Assembly: GCA_039621445.1 (NCBI GenBank)
Contig: CP154956.1
Coordinates: forward strand, 35,437,437 to 35,501,436
Direction of reading: 5' to 3'
Length of the DNA: 64,000 nucleotides
DNA from: Euglena gracilis
Lineage: Eukaryota; Euglenida; Euglenophyceae; Euglenales
Shown here: in pieces, positions 9,308 to 20,592 of the stretch
How positions within the stretch are numbered: position 1 is the stretch's first letter
Layout of the letters: each line of letters starts with the position of its first letter
Position numbers and translations under genes: made by a program
Notes under the pieces: model-generated
The model's database searches: none
Seen by the model: only the letters and a program-made list of their open reading frames with translations
Told to the model about the DNA's origin: nothing

Positions 9308-9922
9308 GGGTACCATAGGCGGAGGCTCCGTAGGAGGCTCGCGAGCCTCCTTGAGCCTCCCTTAAGGCAGCTCGAGGAAGCTCGCGAGCTTCCTTGAGCC
9401 TCGCCCAAAGCGGCTCGAGGAGGCTCGTGAGCCTCCCTGAGCCCATCTGGAGCAAAATTGATAAAAATAAATAAGCAAACCCCAAATAAAGAAATCCTTT
9501 GTGTTTTGCCTGCGGTTTGTAACAAATACCCTTATCTGCAGTATCACTTCACTTGACAAAGCCAATTCTCATTGGAACTTGATGAAAACTTGTCCACCTG
9601 CAACATTTGCAGCAGCTCTCACAGTTGCCTGCAAAGAGATATCAAGAATAATAACAGAACAAAAATAAACTTCAAGAATAAAATTCTGCATTTTAATTGA
9701 ACATTGGGACATACCTAATTGGAGCACCAGCAGGTGCTGCTCATCACCAAGAGGATGTCGTCCCATACATACATTTATATCTGTTGGACGAGGTTCACGA
9801 GCCTTTTGAGCCTCGCTGAAGGCGGCTTGAGGAGGCTCGCGAGTCAAGGGGGGGGGGATTAAAAAAGCTCGAAGAGGCTCTCGAGAACTTGTGAAAGCTC
9901 GAGCCTCCTCCTATGGAACCCC
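9308..9922. mobile_element. foldback element with GAGGCTCGCGAGCCTC arrays
   Basis: Left GGTACCATAGGCGGAGGCTC and right GAGCCTCCTCCTATGGAACC are inverted. Next to the left end are three 43-bp tandem units, each carrying an 18-bp palindrome (9333-9350, 9376-9393, 9419-9436; the third has one mismatch). Similar units lie inside the right end (9788-9905). The centre is AT-rich and non-coding. No target duplication found. Confidence 0.65.
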
Positions 9923-10049
9923 AGGCGTCGGTGTGTGCCACCCTTGGCATACGGTCACAGTGGGGACAGCCCAACAAAGATGCGACATCCGACTTGCACT
10001 GAACACTGCCCCCCAGTGTTGTTGGGTTGCATCGTGGCAGGATGGAGGA

Positions 10050-10180
10050 AGGAAGGAAGGATGAAGAGTCACCCCACCCCCTGCACAGCAAACCGCGGTG
10101 CATGAGAACCTCCGCCAGGACCTCGGGAGGGTCGGGAGCAAATTTGTCACGGCCAAAAAAAAAGCCTGCAAATGCCTTCT
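10050..10180 (-). CDS. coding-looking segment (approximate)
   Basis: Minus frame with DKFAPDPPEVLAEVLMHR followed by Cys/Gly-rich residues. Ends not resolved. Confidence 0.3.
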
Positions 10181-10339
10181 TTGAAACTTTTCCATTTGTT
10201 TCAACGCTGCTTCCTGCTTTTTGACAAATAGCAGCACGGAGGCACATTATTTATTCTCCTCCCGAAAAGGAACCCGGAGCTGGCTGAAGCCCCCCCTGGG
10301 GATGCCTGGATGGCGGCCCTGCCCTTCAGCCAACGGCCG

Positions 10340-10490
10340 GCGCGGGGAGGCTGCGGTCGTCGCTCCCCACGCTGGCTGCGCCGTCGTCCCCTTTCCCGAG
10401 TACGGCGAAGAACAGCCCGTCCTGGGACGCCGGGGAGGCGGAGCGCGCCGTCAGTGGCAGGAGGGGTGTGGGCCGCCACAGATGGGAGCA
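10340..10490 (-). CDS. coding-looking segment (approximate)
   Basis: The minus frame contains SQDGLFFAVLGKGDDGAASV and a Ser/Asp-rich end; a second open frame overlaps. No domain recognised. Confidence 0.3.
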
Positions 10491-10501
10491 GAGCCAGCGG
10501 A

Positions 10502-10626
10502 GGGCGAAATACAGCACATTGGCAAAAAAAGAAAAAAAGTTGTGCTGCAAAACTCGTCTCAGGAAACTGAGACGAGTTGCAGCACAACTTTTTTCTTTTT
10601 TTTTGCCAATATGCTGCATTTCGCCC
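10502..10626. repeat. long hairpin, about 60-bp arms
   Basis: Two nearly exact inverted arms meet at CTCGTCTCAG-GAAA-CTGAGACGAG, with a 2-nt offset and minor A-run differences. They begin GGGCGAAAT and end ATTTCGCCC. A 5-bp CGGAG occurs on both sides, which could be a duplication or chance. Confidence 0.85.
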
Positions 10627-10874
10627 CGGAGGAAACTGCGCAAACCCAAAATCACATAAAATAAGATAAAAAACTGGTAAACAGACTTTCCCCCTCGTCC
10701 ACACTCGCCCGACGGGAGGTGGCGGATGTGGCATGTGGCGGCCGTGGCGCCACCAAAGGCTCACCGCCAACGGTGCATGCAACCCGAAGGCAAAATTGGT
10801 CTGCGGTGGCAGTTGGATGCAGTTTGCCGCGGCGCCACCTCCCACGTCCCCCCCACCCCGAACGGAACACCCAC

Positions 10875-11005
10875 CCCTGGACAGCGGGGAGTAGTCCGCC
10901 AGGGTGAGGTGCTGCGTCCCGAGGGTGGACAGAGGCTTCTCCTTGGCGGCGGGGTCCGGTGGCGCCGGGCCTTGCCTTGCCTGCAGGGGCATGTTGAGAC
11001 CTCTG
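10875..11005 (-). CDS. exon (5' end approximate)
   Basis: The frame contains KEKPLSTLGTQHLTLADYSP and ends SR before AGGG|GTGGGT (phase 1). No domain recognised. Confidence 0.45.
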
Positions 11006-11329
11006 GCCAACTGTCTATGGGACCCGGGTTGGCTGTGGGGGGGGGGGATCGGACTCAGGGATTTGGACCTTTTAATGTTTTCACTTTACAGCAGTATGAT
11101 TGTGGCCGACTACAGATTTTTTCCATTTCAATAATCGGGGATGGGTTTCTTTTTTTATTCCTTTTTCATTTACCTGAAATAACCAGGGGGAATGGTGCCC
11201 TCAACTTTCAACCAGTTTCTGCGTTTAAATCTCAAACCAACAATTTCACAGCAGGAAACACCACTCGACGCAGGAATATTGGGAAATGGAGCCCGCTGGC
11301 TAAACCCTGTCCCACATGGGCGTGGGCAC

Positions 11330-11640
11330 GGGTTCCCTGTGGCGCAAGGCGATGCCCGGCTGGCCCGGAGGGAGGCAGCGCCGGCACCGCCAGAACGATG
11401 TCCGCCGCCGCCACCACCGACGGGTCAAACGCGGGGGGTGGCTTCTCCGGCAGCTCCGCGGAGGCTGCGCACAGGCGACGGTGGGCCTCGGGGACCCCTT
11501 TGTGAGGCCCATTGGCCCACCGCCGCCTGGGGGAGGAGCCCGCCGTGGGCTTCGCCATCGCGTCGGAATGGGGAGGGGGGCCGGCGCCGGGGTGGCGGGG
11601 GTCGCGGGGCGGAAGCGCTGCCAGCGACCCTCGCCGCGGG
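11330..11640 (-). CDS. coding-looking segment (approximate)
   Basis: The long open minus frame contains HKGVPEAHRRLCAASAELPE and then VVAAADIVLAVPALPPSGPA. Third positions GC-rich. No family recognised. Confidence 0.45.
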
Positions 11641-11734
11641 TTGTCGGGTGGCCACCGTGCTAGTGTGCGGGTGTGGGTAATGTGTGTCAAAGACAACGGC
11701 AACACCCACCAACAAAGACAACGACACACCATCC

Positions 11735-12270
11735 ACCCATGGTGGAAAGTGAGAGGGGGAGGAGGGGGTCGTCCCGGACCCCCTCCCAACTGTTTTGGGG
11801 GGGGTTAAAATCCAGCGCCAAGCGCCGGAATTTTTTCAGGGTTTCAAAAATGCGTAAAAATTGAGTTTTCCGGTGTTTCCCAACAAATCCACAAAAAACA
11901 TACAAAAAGGCGTCTTTTCCAGCACAAAGCTCCTGGAATTTTTTTTGGTTCCGGGGGGCCCGGAGTCCACATGGGCGGGGTAAACCCACCCCCCAAATAA
12001 CCTGGCGGGGTGCCAGGTTATTGGAACCAACTTTTGGCCCCCCTGCCAGGCTGTTTGGGCCCTTTTTTTTAGCGTCGTAAAATAATTTTGCCTTAAAAAG
12101 GGGGATGCCAAGTTACTGGAACCATCTTTTTTTGCCCCTCCCCCCGCCAAGTTATTCGGCCACTGCCAGGAGCAAGGGCCCCGCCAAGCTATTTGGGGGG
12201 GTTTAATCCGGACCTCCCTCTCCCCCTGCACAAAATCAACACCCACTGATACCCCTGCACCCACCCTCAC
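11735..12270. mobile_element. decayed repeat related to the 34.9-kb element
   Basis: The right part ends CAACACCCACTGATACCCCTG, resembling the CACTTAATACCCTG end of the 34910-35280 element. The interior shares the GGTTCC.GG and C-run/G-run blocks. The left end is degenerate. No gene seen here. Confidence 0.35.
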
Positions 12271-12573
12271 ACGCGTACACACACATACATCCAGGGATGT
12301 ATAGATGCTATGTGAGATCTATGATGTTGGTTTGAAACTTCTCCTTCTTCTTGCTTGAGTCGCAGAGCCAGCTATTTTTAAAAAGTGCGTGGTTGCTTTG
12401 CGTGAGATTAATCTGCTGGAAATGACGTTCACACTGCAAGATGACCACCCTCCATTGTCCAATGCAACTTGGTACTTCTGCTTCATTTATGTCATAGATG
12501 CTCGCAAAATACGAGACATGCACAGCAAAATTCAAGACCAGTTAATAAAAACTAGCAGATCAATGATGGGTTA

Positions 12574-12795
12574 TTAGGGGTCGCTGTGCACGGGTTCTGC
12601 TGCTGGTGCGGGCTTCAGGGAGGGCGGCCACGCATCGGCCCCCGCCTCCGCCCCCTCCCGCAACGCCGCCCGGTACAGGCTGGTGGGCTCCAGGGGCGGC
12701 CGGGGCTCGGCCAGCCGGCGGGGGCTGGAGTGGTCACTGCTGAGTTCAGCGCTGGGCCGCGGGGAGAGGGGGTCCTCTGGCGTAGGCCGCGCAAA
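12574..12795 (-). CDS. terminal exon, 73 codons plus stop
   Basis: The acceptor is CGGGCAG|TTT at 12795 and the frame is open to TAA at 12574-12576. It includes EPTSLYRAALREGAEAGADA and ends EPVHSDP. Third positions are almost all G or C. An internal donor (CCC|GTGCAC) just before the stop cannot be excluded. No domain recognised; composition suggests a disordered tail. Confidence 0.55.
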   Translation of the reverse strand, partial: FARPTPEDPLSPRPSAELSSDHSSPRRLAEPRPPLEPTSLYRAALREGAEAGADAWPPSLKPAPAAEPVHSDP

Positions 12796-12964
12796 CTGCC
12801 CGGCGTTTTTTTCACTTACTTTTATTTTTACTCACTTTGACGTTTTTCTTTTTCTTTTCTTTTTTTTTTACCGAAAACTGATATTCAATGCAGCATCCAG
12901 AGATGAATGACAATTGAACTAAACCTCACAGGAATTGATGAAAACGGAAAAAAATTCTTCCGAC

Positions 12965-13138
12965 AAACAGGGGGCGGTCTGCGCGGTCTGTGTCCGGGAC
13001 CGCCAGCCACCCCGGACGGGCAGGCGGGCGGGGGACACCCCCGGGGACCACCACGGCGGCGACGGCCTGCAGGGCGGGGGGCCGGGCCGGGGGCGGGGGC
13101 TCCGGGGGCAGGTCGACGTCCAGCGGGGGCAGGGCCGC
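12965..13138 (-). CDS. exon, Pro/Ala-rich
   Basis: Phase 0 with acceptor GCCGAG|GCG (other acceptors possible) and donor TTT|GTCGGA. Reads ALPPLDVDLPPEPPPPARPP, then a valine-rich stretch and DTDRADRPLF. No domain recognised. Confidence 0.45.
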
Positions 13139-13230
13139 CTCGGCCACCGCTCAAAACCCCGGAAGAGCAACCCCCACCGACAGCTTCCGCCGGCCGTGAA
13201 TGCCACCGGGTGGGGGGGCCGTCTCGAGAC

Positions 13231-13585
13231 CATACCATTGCTTAGCGGCCCCGGGGGGGGGGTCACTTTCCACTCCGAAAAAACCAGTCAGTCACTTTTT
13301 TTCGGCCAAGCCAGTCAGTCACTTTACCCCCCGGGGGGGGGGGGGTCGGCCACTCAGGAAAACCAGTCACTTTTTGGCCATTCAAGGCCATTTTTGGCCA
13401 AAATTTTCTCCGGCGCCTTCGGCGCCGGTTGGCCACTCAGCCACTTTTGGGTGATTTCTGGCCTACCCCACCCCCGGGGGGAGGGGGGTCACGGCCAAAA
13501 AACCAGTCAGTCACTCTGAAAAATCCAGTCAGTCACCCCCCCCCCCCCCCGGGGTGGGGTGGGACAGGTGTTAAGCAATGGTCTG
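13231..13585. mobile_element. hAT-like MITE, 355 bp, 8-bp duplication CTCGAGAC
   Basis: Ends CATACCATTGCTTA and TAAGCAATGGTCTG are inverted with one mismatch. Flanked by CTCGAGAC at 13223-13230 and 13586-13593. The interior has repeated CAGTCAGTCAC and paired C-run/G-run blocks. Sister copies lie near 32.2, 33.3 and 57.6 kb. Confidence 0.85.
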
Positions 13586-13593
13586 CTCGAGAC

Positions 13594-14786
13594 TTGGGTG
13601 GGGTCCCCCGGGCATCAAACTTGCACCGCTTGCACCGCCACGGTCCGGAATGAAGCAGGGAAGTCCGAATTTCATTGCCTGTAGGCTGGATGCGTAGGGT
13701 GGTCCACCCCTTTCCTGTCAAAGGAAAATTCGATGCAAACACGAGACATTTTTCGGGCTGAACCAGGGCCTTTAGGGCAGCAAAGAGCAACCACTTTTGT
13801 TCCAACAAAACTCAGTGGGAGTAAAAATTTGAGTGAAATACTTCCCTCTCCTCTCTCCTTGTCGAAGCACCGGAAAAGATGTGTGAAGACCTGGGGGGGG
13901 GTGCTTATTTCGACAAACTCTGGGAAAAGACTGAGGGGGGAGGTGTTAGACAAGCTGAAAAAAATTGGTTGCAATCTGGCTTTGTGCTGAAAACGGAAAA
14001 AATGGACCCCCACCATTGTTGGGGTCCAATGTTGAAGATGAGAAGCTTCCCAAAAAGTTCACCCCCCAGGGGGGATTTTGACTGCTTTTGACCATTTTGG
14101 CGAAGTTTGGGCCGCCTGTTGCTAGTTTTGTCTGATTTTGGCTAATTTGGCTCGTCTTTTGATAAATTTGGCCATTTTCACCCAGTTTTGGCAGTTTTGT
14201 CCCATTTTGGCAATGTTGGGTGCTGTCCAAATAAGCGTTCACACCCCGAGGGCCCGAAATCTATTTCCTAAAACATGCAAGCTGTGCGTCACTGGGGGGT
14301 ATTTTTGGGCCGATTTACCTCCCCCCCATTTCTAAGCACCACCCTTGTCTAAGAGCAACTCCCCCGGTAACTGCCCATCTTTTTAATGGTCACCTTCTCA
14401 GGGAGGTAATTTTGTGTGTTTAAGAAAAAATTCTCAGAAGTTTCGACATTTCAAAAGCTTCTGAAGCCTGCCCCTTGGTGAGATATTGCTGGGGGGTTGC
14501 ACACCCATTAGGGAGGGTGCTATTTGGCTGGCTTTCTTCAAAAAAGCTTCGAAAATTTTTGACACCTCCAGGAAAAAGGGGGGTCCAGCTCAGAGGCTAA
14601 AAAAATTGGGGTGGCTGGAAATAAAAGGCTGCTGGTCACCCCCCCCCCTTTATGGGGGTCTACCAGCTGGAACTTGGCCTGACCTGGGAGATCAAGCCGG
14701 GTACCAAAAAATCGAAACGTCAAATAACCCCAAAACTGCCAATTATGTAAATATATATTATATATATTATATTAAAATATATATTA
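13594..14786. other. no gene seen
   Basis: 1.2 kb, AT-richer than its surroundings, with degenerate TTTTGGCCA-type units at about 14080-14220. No supportable exon, RNA or complete element. Confidence 0.5.
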
Positions 14787-14821
14787 TCTATCTATCTATC
14801 TATCTTTCTACTATTCTACCT

Positions 14822-14920
<99 letters not shown>

Positions 14921-15027
14921 GTCTGTCTGTCTGTCTATCTATCTATATATATAATATATATAATATATATAATATATATATATATGTATATGTATATATA
15001 TATAGATGTCTGTCTGTCTGTCTATCT

Positions 15028-15112
<85 letters not shown>
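14787..15112. repeat. (ATCT)n then (AT)n microsatellite
   Basis: About 35 ATCT/GTCT units, then long AT/ATATAA blocks with a short TGTC interruption near 15006-15024. Confidence 0.97.
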
Positions 15113-15115
<3 letters not shown>

Positions 15116-15399
15116 TCAAAATCCGTCATTGTCCAGCCATCCTTTGGGCGGCTGGAAAATAACTGAAACTCGTCGATGGGGGGGAGGAGGGGGTCCAGAA
15201 CTGGAAAAAGGCTGGTGTCTGGACAAAGACTGCTCACTGGCTGGACTCCCCCCCCCCCTGGAGGGATGGGTTGGGTGCCCTCTGGCTGAAACAACGCTCT
15301 GGCCAACGGCCCAAAATGAAATGGTTCAAAGGCCATGGATGTGGTGTTGCTGTGTTGTGTGTTGCACAATGTGTGTTGAACAATGTGCATGTATGTGTG

Positions 15400-15572
15400 C
15401 ATTGTGCTGCTGCGTGTGTGTGTGCGTGCGTACGTGTGCGTGTGCGCGCGCGTGCGTGCGTGTGTGTGTGTGTGTGTGTGTTTGGTTGTGTGTGTGTGTG
15501 CGTGTGTGTGTGTGAGTCTGTGCGTGTTGTGTGCGTGTGCCTGTGCGTGCGTATGTGTGTGTGTGTGTGGTT
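15400..15572. repeat. GT-rich microsatellite
   Basis: Interrupted TG/CG dinucleotides (GTGCGTGCGT...). Open frames through it are artefacts. Confidence 0.9.
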
Positions 15573-15759
15573 GGGTTTGGCATCTTTGCACGCTTATGAC
15601 GATTTTTTTTTTAAATTTGGCTGGGAGCCTGAAAACTATTCAGCACAGTGGAAAAAACCACTCAGTCCCCTGGGGGCCACTCAGCCTGTGCTCATTCTGC
15701 CGCCTTGCCTAAACACTGCTTTCCAGTGCCAAGTGGCTGCCGGGACCCTCGTACTAATT

Positions 15760-16008
15760 TGGGAATGTGCATTTGAGGTTGATGTGAGACTGGCAAGCCC
15801 TGAGGGCCCTGGATGGGGCGGACAGTCGGGCGGGAGCCACGGGGTAGTGTGCGGCGGGGGGTGGCGTGAGGAGGGGGGCCTCGGGGAGCCGGGGACGGCG
15901 GGCGGTCGGTGGGTGGGGGGTTGGGGGGGGGGGGGGGGGGGTGGGGGGGGGGGGGGGGGGAATGCTGGACGGCGTCGGGTCCTCGTAGTGGTCCGCCGGG
16001 GCCATGCC
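15760..16008 (-). CDS. possible exon interrupted by a G-run (approximate)
   Basis: The minus frame begins MAPADHYEDPTPSSIP and then meets a long C-run (G-run on the plus strand at 15920-15960) read as polyproline. Run-length uncertainty makes the frame beyond it unreliable. Confidence 0.3.
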
Positions 16009-16088
16009 CCCGTGTTGGGTTCACCAGTGGGGTGTATTTCCCATTGCCGACCCTACTACCCCCCAGCAGGACAAACCGATGGCCATAC

Positions 16089-16181
16089 CATTTCCAAAGC
16101 GGGGTATCGGCGCGGGGGCCTGCGCAGCACAACTGGCTCCAGCCGGGCGTCGGGGTCCGCCTCCAGCGACTTGCGGTCGGC
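16089..16181 (-). CDS. exon, 31 codons, charged
   Basis: Phase 0 to phase 0 with acceptor TGCCGGCAG|GCC and donor ATG|GTATGG. Reads ADRKSLEADPDARLEPVVLR and then RRPPRRYPALEM-like residues. No domain recognised. Confidence 0.6.
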
Positions 16182-16504
16182 CTGCCGGCAGGGCTGAATG
16201 GAAAGGCCTAGGAGGGGGGGTCAGACCCCCACCAGGGAGGTGGGAGGAGGGGGGGGTGGTCGACCCCCCAGAAGGTTTCAGGGATTCCCGAACAGCCCTG
16301 GTTGCCGGGAGAAGTGGTGTGCCTGCTCTTTGACTGCAGCAGGAGCCCCTCCAAGCCTCGGCCTTCCTGGGTGGCAAGTAGCAATGATGGCGCACATTTC
16401 TTACAGATCCATTCTCTTCTTCGTTGCAGCCCTTGGTTTGCTGCTTTTCGACACCCACCCCACCCGTCCCATTGCTCCAGGGGGAAATCCATTGTAGGCC
16501 CGGA

Positions 16505-16585
16505 CACCACACCCACCCACCCACCCACCCACCCACCCACCCACCCACACCCACACCCACACCCACACACACACAGGCACACACG
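16505..16585. repeat. (CCCA)n / (CACACC)n microsatellite
   Basis: About nine CCCA units, then CACACCCA and CA units. Confidence 0.95.
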
Positions 16586-16639
16586 CACCCACACCAATTC
16601 CCCAAGGAGGCATATTTATGCGAAAGAAGACTGCACGTT

Positions 16640-16960
16640 CGACGCTTCGTCCCGGGCGGTTCAAAGGCCCCTGCTGGCCCTTCAGCCAGGAGTCCAGCCG
16701 CACCATCGTCGGCGGCCGCAGGCCTCTCCGCAGCTCCTCCCGCTGTCCAGCGTCCTCCACCGCGGGCTGCACCGCCGCCCCTGCCGGCCACGGGCTTGGG
16801 GCCTCGGGGGCGGTCGGCAGAGTGGGCCGGGCCCGGGCGTCATCGGGAGGCCCCGGGGGTTTCAGGATGCCCCTCGCAGGGGTGGGGAGGGACGGGGGGC
16901 CCGGTGGGGGGTTGGGCCCGTTGAGGGGGGCGGCGGGGAGCGGCCGGTTGGTGGCACCGG
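16640..16960 (-). CDS. coding-looking segment, about 105 codons (approximate)
   Basis: A well-coding minus frame contains GAAVQPAVEDAGQREELRRG, then TMVRLDSWLKGQQGPLNRPG. Donor probably near 16630. Pro-rich at its N-terminal side. No domain recognised. Confidence 0.5.
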
Positions 16961-17689
16961 CCGCTGGCAGAGGCTGGCAAACGTGCCAACGCTGCCGTCG
17001 GATCAACGTTGTTGGTTGGGTGGTGGTGGTTGGCCCAAAGCGTTCAACACTTTGGGCACTGGGAAAAAGTGCCTTCACTGTCCGCCAACCGGAGCCGTGG
17101 CTGAGCTCAGGCCGGCACAACAGCGCCGCTGCGAGCTGGGAAACACCGGATTTCAGCCAGCCGCGGCTCAATTCTTTTTTAATTTATTTTTTCATTCTGA
17201 CATTACATTTTATTTCACTATTTTTTTCACACCACAAACCAGCTGCCCCACTGAGGTGGACGGCAGTGTAGCTTGGCTGTGAGCTAACGCATGGGGAAAG
17301 AGCACTTCGAGAAAAGGAATGGAGGCCCATCACTCTTCATGGCAAAATTGGAGAATTGAGGTTTGCGGAATTGTGAGCAAGGTCACCCCCCAAAATAAGA
17401 CCGGGTCCTATTTCCGGGTCCCTTGCTTGGGGCTGGACCCCCCTCCCCTGCCACCCTGGCTGGACCCCTCAACACTTGTGCGCTGCAACCGGCCCGTGGC
17501 TGGGGGGCAGGTGGGAGGGGGCCCCGGCACCAAGGGAGTATGACCGGCTCAGGCGGCGGGGAGCCAGGGACAGGCGTCCTGGGGGAGGGGTTGGAAGCCA
17601 ATGGATAAGCCGACTGAATCCACCCTTTTCAGGAACGAACAGCAGGGTGAATGTCCACGGGCATATGCATTGGGAGTATATACTGGGTG

Positions 17690-17955
17690 TGTTGTGCGTT
17701 GTGTTGTGCTCTGTTGATTTGTGTTGTGTTGTGTTGTGTGTTGTGTGTTGTGTGTCATGTTGTGTTGTGTGTTGTGTTGTGTCGTGTCGTGTCGTGTCAT
17801 GTTGTGTTGTGTGTTGTTTTGTGTTGTGTTGTGTGTTGTGTTGTGTTGTGTTGTGTTGTGTGTTGTGTTGTGTTGTGTCGTGTCGTGTCGTGTCGTGTCG
17901 TGTCGTGTCGTGTCGTGTCGTGTCGTGTCGTGTCGTGTCGTGTCGTGTTGTGTCC
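17690..17955. repeat. pentanucleotide array (GTTGT)n to (GTCGT)n
   Basis: Imperfect GTTGT/GTGT units on the left give way to about 16 near-perfect GTCGT units (17875-17949). Confidence 0.95.
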
Positions 17956-17974
17956 CCCATCCACCTTAATTTGC

Positions 17975-18125
17975 CCTGGCGGATGCCTGGGGGAGACTGC
18001 GGGGCCCAGTTGAAGACCGTCGTCCACCAGAATGCTGAGGCCACCACAGTGCAGACACCCGGCACTGCAGGCGCCACACTCCCCTCCCCAGGAAACTCCT
18101 GACCTTGAGATTTTCCACATGGGAA
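17975..18125 (-). CDS. coding-looking segment (approximate)
   Basis: The minus frame contains GVCTVVASAFWWTTVFNWAP; boundaries not resolved. Confidence 0.35.
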
Positions 18126-18156
18126 CCGGCAAGGATGAGAACCCTCACGTATGCAG

Positions 18157-18174
18157 GTTCTCATGCATGAGAAC
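18157..18174. repeat. 18-bp perfect palindrome
   Basis: GTTCTCATGCATGAGAAC; related GATGAGAACC lies 20 bp to its left. Confidence 0.7.
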
Positions 18175-18299
18175 TTGCAGGACGGTTCTTGGGCGTGAAA
18201 ACTTCCACAGCGGGTGCCCATGAGCGAAACGCGCACTGTGGACCCATTGGGGTGGGGGAGAACAGCAACCGCCCACCCAGCACAGCCACCGCCAGCCCT

Positions 18300-18640
18300 G
18301 GGGGGGGGGATGGAGGGCGGCACCGCGGCGGGCGGTGAAGCCGTCCGGCACCGGCGGGGTGGCCGTCTTGCGCCAGAGGCAGCGGGTCAGGGGGGCCGCG
18401 GCGGCGCTGCGGGGGCCCGGCCCGCACTGGCAGAGCTCGAGGGCAGGGCTGGCTGGAGGAGGGGGGGGTGGGGGCGGGGGAGAAGACGGAGGGGGTCATG
18501 GGGGGGGGGGGCTGGGCGGAGACAAGGCTGACCCCGGCACGGCTGAAAAGTGAGGGTTTGCCCGGCGGATCAGCAAACCCAGCCGGAGGAGCGAAAAGGA
18601 AACGATCTGGACGCGTGGGTGCTGAAGCGCACTGGTTGTG
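18300..18640 (-). CDS. coding-looking segment, Pro/Ser-rich (approximate)
   Basis: The minus frame contains PTRPDRFLFAPPAGFADPPG and PMTPSVFSPAPTPPSSSQP. Disordered composition, interrupted by C/G runs whose length decides the frame. Confidence 0.3.
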
Positions 18641-18849
18641 ACACTCACTGGTTGGGGTGGCGTGGGAATTCCGAAGGGAGCCTCTTGGTGCCGGGGGGTC
18701 GGTGGTCTTGTGCCCGGATTGGTTAGCCGAAGGGGGTGGAGAATAGGGGGTGGGGCAGCAGATCGGGGAGTTCTGAGTCGAAATCCAAAAGTACCCAAAA
18801 TACCCCCACAAGATGCTTTTGGAGAAAATTTGTCAAAAATCAAATTATT

Positions 18850-19850
18850 ACTGTTGTTAGGGAGGGAAAACCAAAATTATAAAAAATAATCTTTTCTCCA
18901 TGACATTTGGGTTTTGCGGCCAAATATCTTCCCTGGACAACGACATTTCTTTCACTAGGGGGGTCTCTGAGCTCTTATCCCTGTGTGGATAAAAACAAAG
19001 CTAAACCAGAGAATCCCTCTCCCCTCCCGCTCCTCAATTTGGGTGGGTTGCAAGAAAATCATATTTCCAACCTTGTACTGCCGAAAATGAAACTCATCGT
19101 ACGCCCAAACTAGCGATACTTTGCTAGTTGCTCCATGGCCAATGTGGCAACAAAAATGCCACAGGTTTCTGACTCTGCGTTTTGAAGTGATTTCTTTCCC
19201 CCTTCAAGAAATCCCCCAAAATAATGGGAAGCCAAAGGAAAAATCTGGCGACCTAAAATGAAATCGCATCTGGTCAACACATAACCTACTAAACAGGCTT
19301 TGAGGGATTGAGCTCGTTCTACATTTCATCACACTGGTGGATTTAATATTACAAAAAAAATTACGCTGTTATACGCTGTGCGCATTTTTAACCCAATTAA
19401 ACATAAGACACAAAAAAAAGATGGAAAGATAAAACGGAAAAAACAACAAAGAAATACAGAAAATAAGCATTGAGTGTGATAAAATTGATTGACTTGATTG
19501 TGATTAAAAAAAGTCAACATATCAATCAGGCCGTGTGCCTGGATAAAATGAGTAATAATAAAAACAAACAAAAGCAACAAAAATTGAAACAAAAGCATAA
19601 AATTGAGAATAAACAGTCGAAAGAATAATGGAAAATGAAAGAAATTGAAAAGCAAAGAAAAAAAATTCAAAAGTGGATCATATGGATCATATTTGTGGTT
19701 TGTGGTGTCGATTGATTGGTTGGGTGGTGGATTGATTGATTGGCCCTGGGGATTAACGTTGCAGCAGGGTATCACCTACGTAAAGTGGACTGGCATGCAC
19801 CGGAGTGCCAATCCCTTCCAAATCCAGGGGGAGGGAGGCCGAATAAAACG
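18850..19850. other. AT-rich stretch, no gene seen
   Basis: The left edge (18960-19010) holds a decayed end of the repeat family seen at 25.8 and 51.5 kb (CTGAGCTCTTATCCC). The rest is A-rich, with open frames of low-complexity Phe/Leu on the minus strand. I see nothing supportable in it. Confidence 0.5.
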
Positions 19851-19910
19851 TTCAAGTAGACTGCCGGGGCACAACGCCGTATCGTCCATGATGGCAATTA
19901 TCGGGGAGAC

Positions 19911-20043
19911 CTGGCCTGGCCCTGGGGGAGGTCCTCCAGGCGATAGTAGTCCACCGCCGGGTCATATCCGGTGAAGACGCGGAGGCCCTGGTGGAGCCAC
20001 CGCTGGTGCCCCGCCTCGTCGAGGTACGACGCGAGCCCCAGGG
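19911..20043 (-). CDS. exon with well-formed protein sequence
   Basis: Acceptor TGCAAG|CC (phase 1), donor GCCAG|GTCTCC. The frame reads LGLASYLDEAGHQRWLHQGL and RVFTGYDPAVDYYRLEDLPQ: mixed, ordered-looking residues with GC third positions. I do not recognise the family. It is the most globular-looking segment of the 12.6-20 kb region. Confidence 0.6.
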
Positions 20044-20259
20044 CTTGCAGGGGGAGGGGGGATGAGAAACGGGGAGCTCACACAGCCATGGGGGGGGGGC
20101 TTGCCTGATGATCAGCAAGTGAAACGGGGGCGTAGCCCCCTGGGTAATGTGGCAGCTCAGAGAATCCAGCCACTGCACACGACCACCGCTCAGAAGAACA
20201 GGGGACCCCAGCTACACGGCAGGCGCCTACATGCCGGCCAGCCTCCAACCCCAACAGTG

Positions 20260-20560
20260 CATACGCCTGCCACCCGGGTGCGTGTTGCAACACCCACCGC
20301 CAGGGGGTGGGTTTGCGGTAACGCCACATGGAGCCGTCCCCCGGCCCACGGGCCCCCCCTCCCGGCGGGGGTCAGCGTTGACGCCGGGAAGGGCGGCGGC
20401 GAGGGGGGCGACGTCCACCCGCTGGCACGCGCAGCCCGCGGGGGCGGCGAGGGCGGCGGGCGGGGTCGCTGGGCGGAGCAGTGGGGCGGGGCCCGCGGAG
20501 AGGCTGCGGGGGCGGCGGTCACCGGGGCTGGGGCCAGGGGCCGAGAGGGGGCAGGAGGGG
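20260..20560 (-). CDS. coding-looking segment (approximate)
   Basis: The minus frame contains CQRVDVAPLAAALPGVNADP and RREGGPVGRGTAPCG after an Ala/Pro-rich stretch. No domain recognised. Confidence 0.4.
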
Positions 20561-20592
20561 GCGGAAGGGAGGGGTAGGATTCCCCCCCTCCC

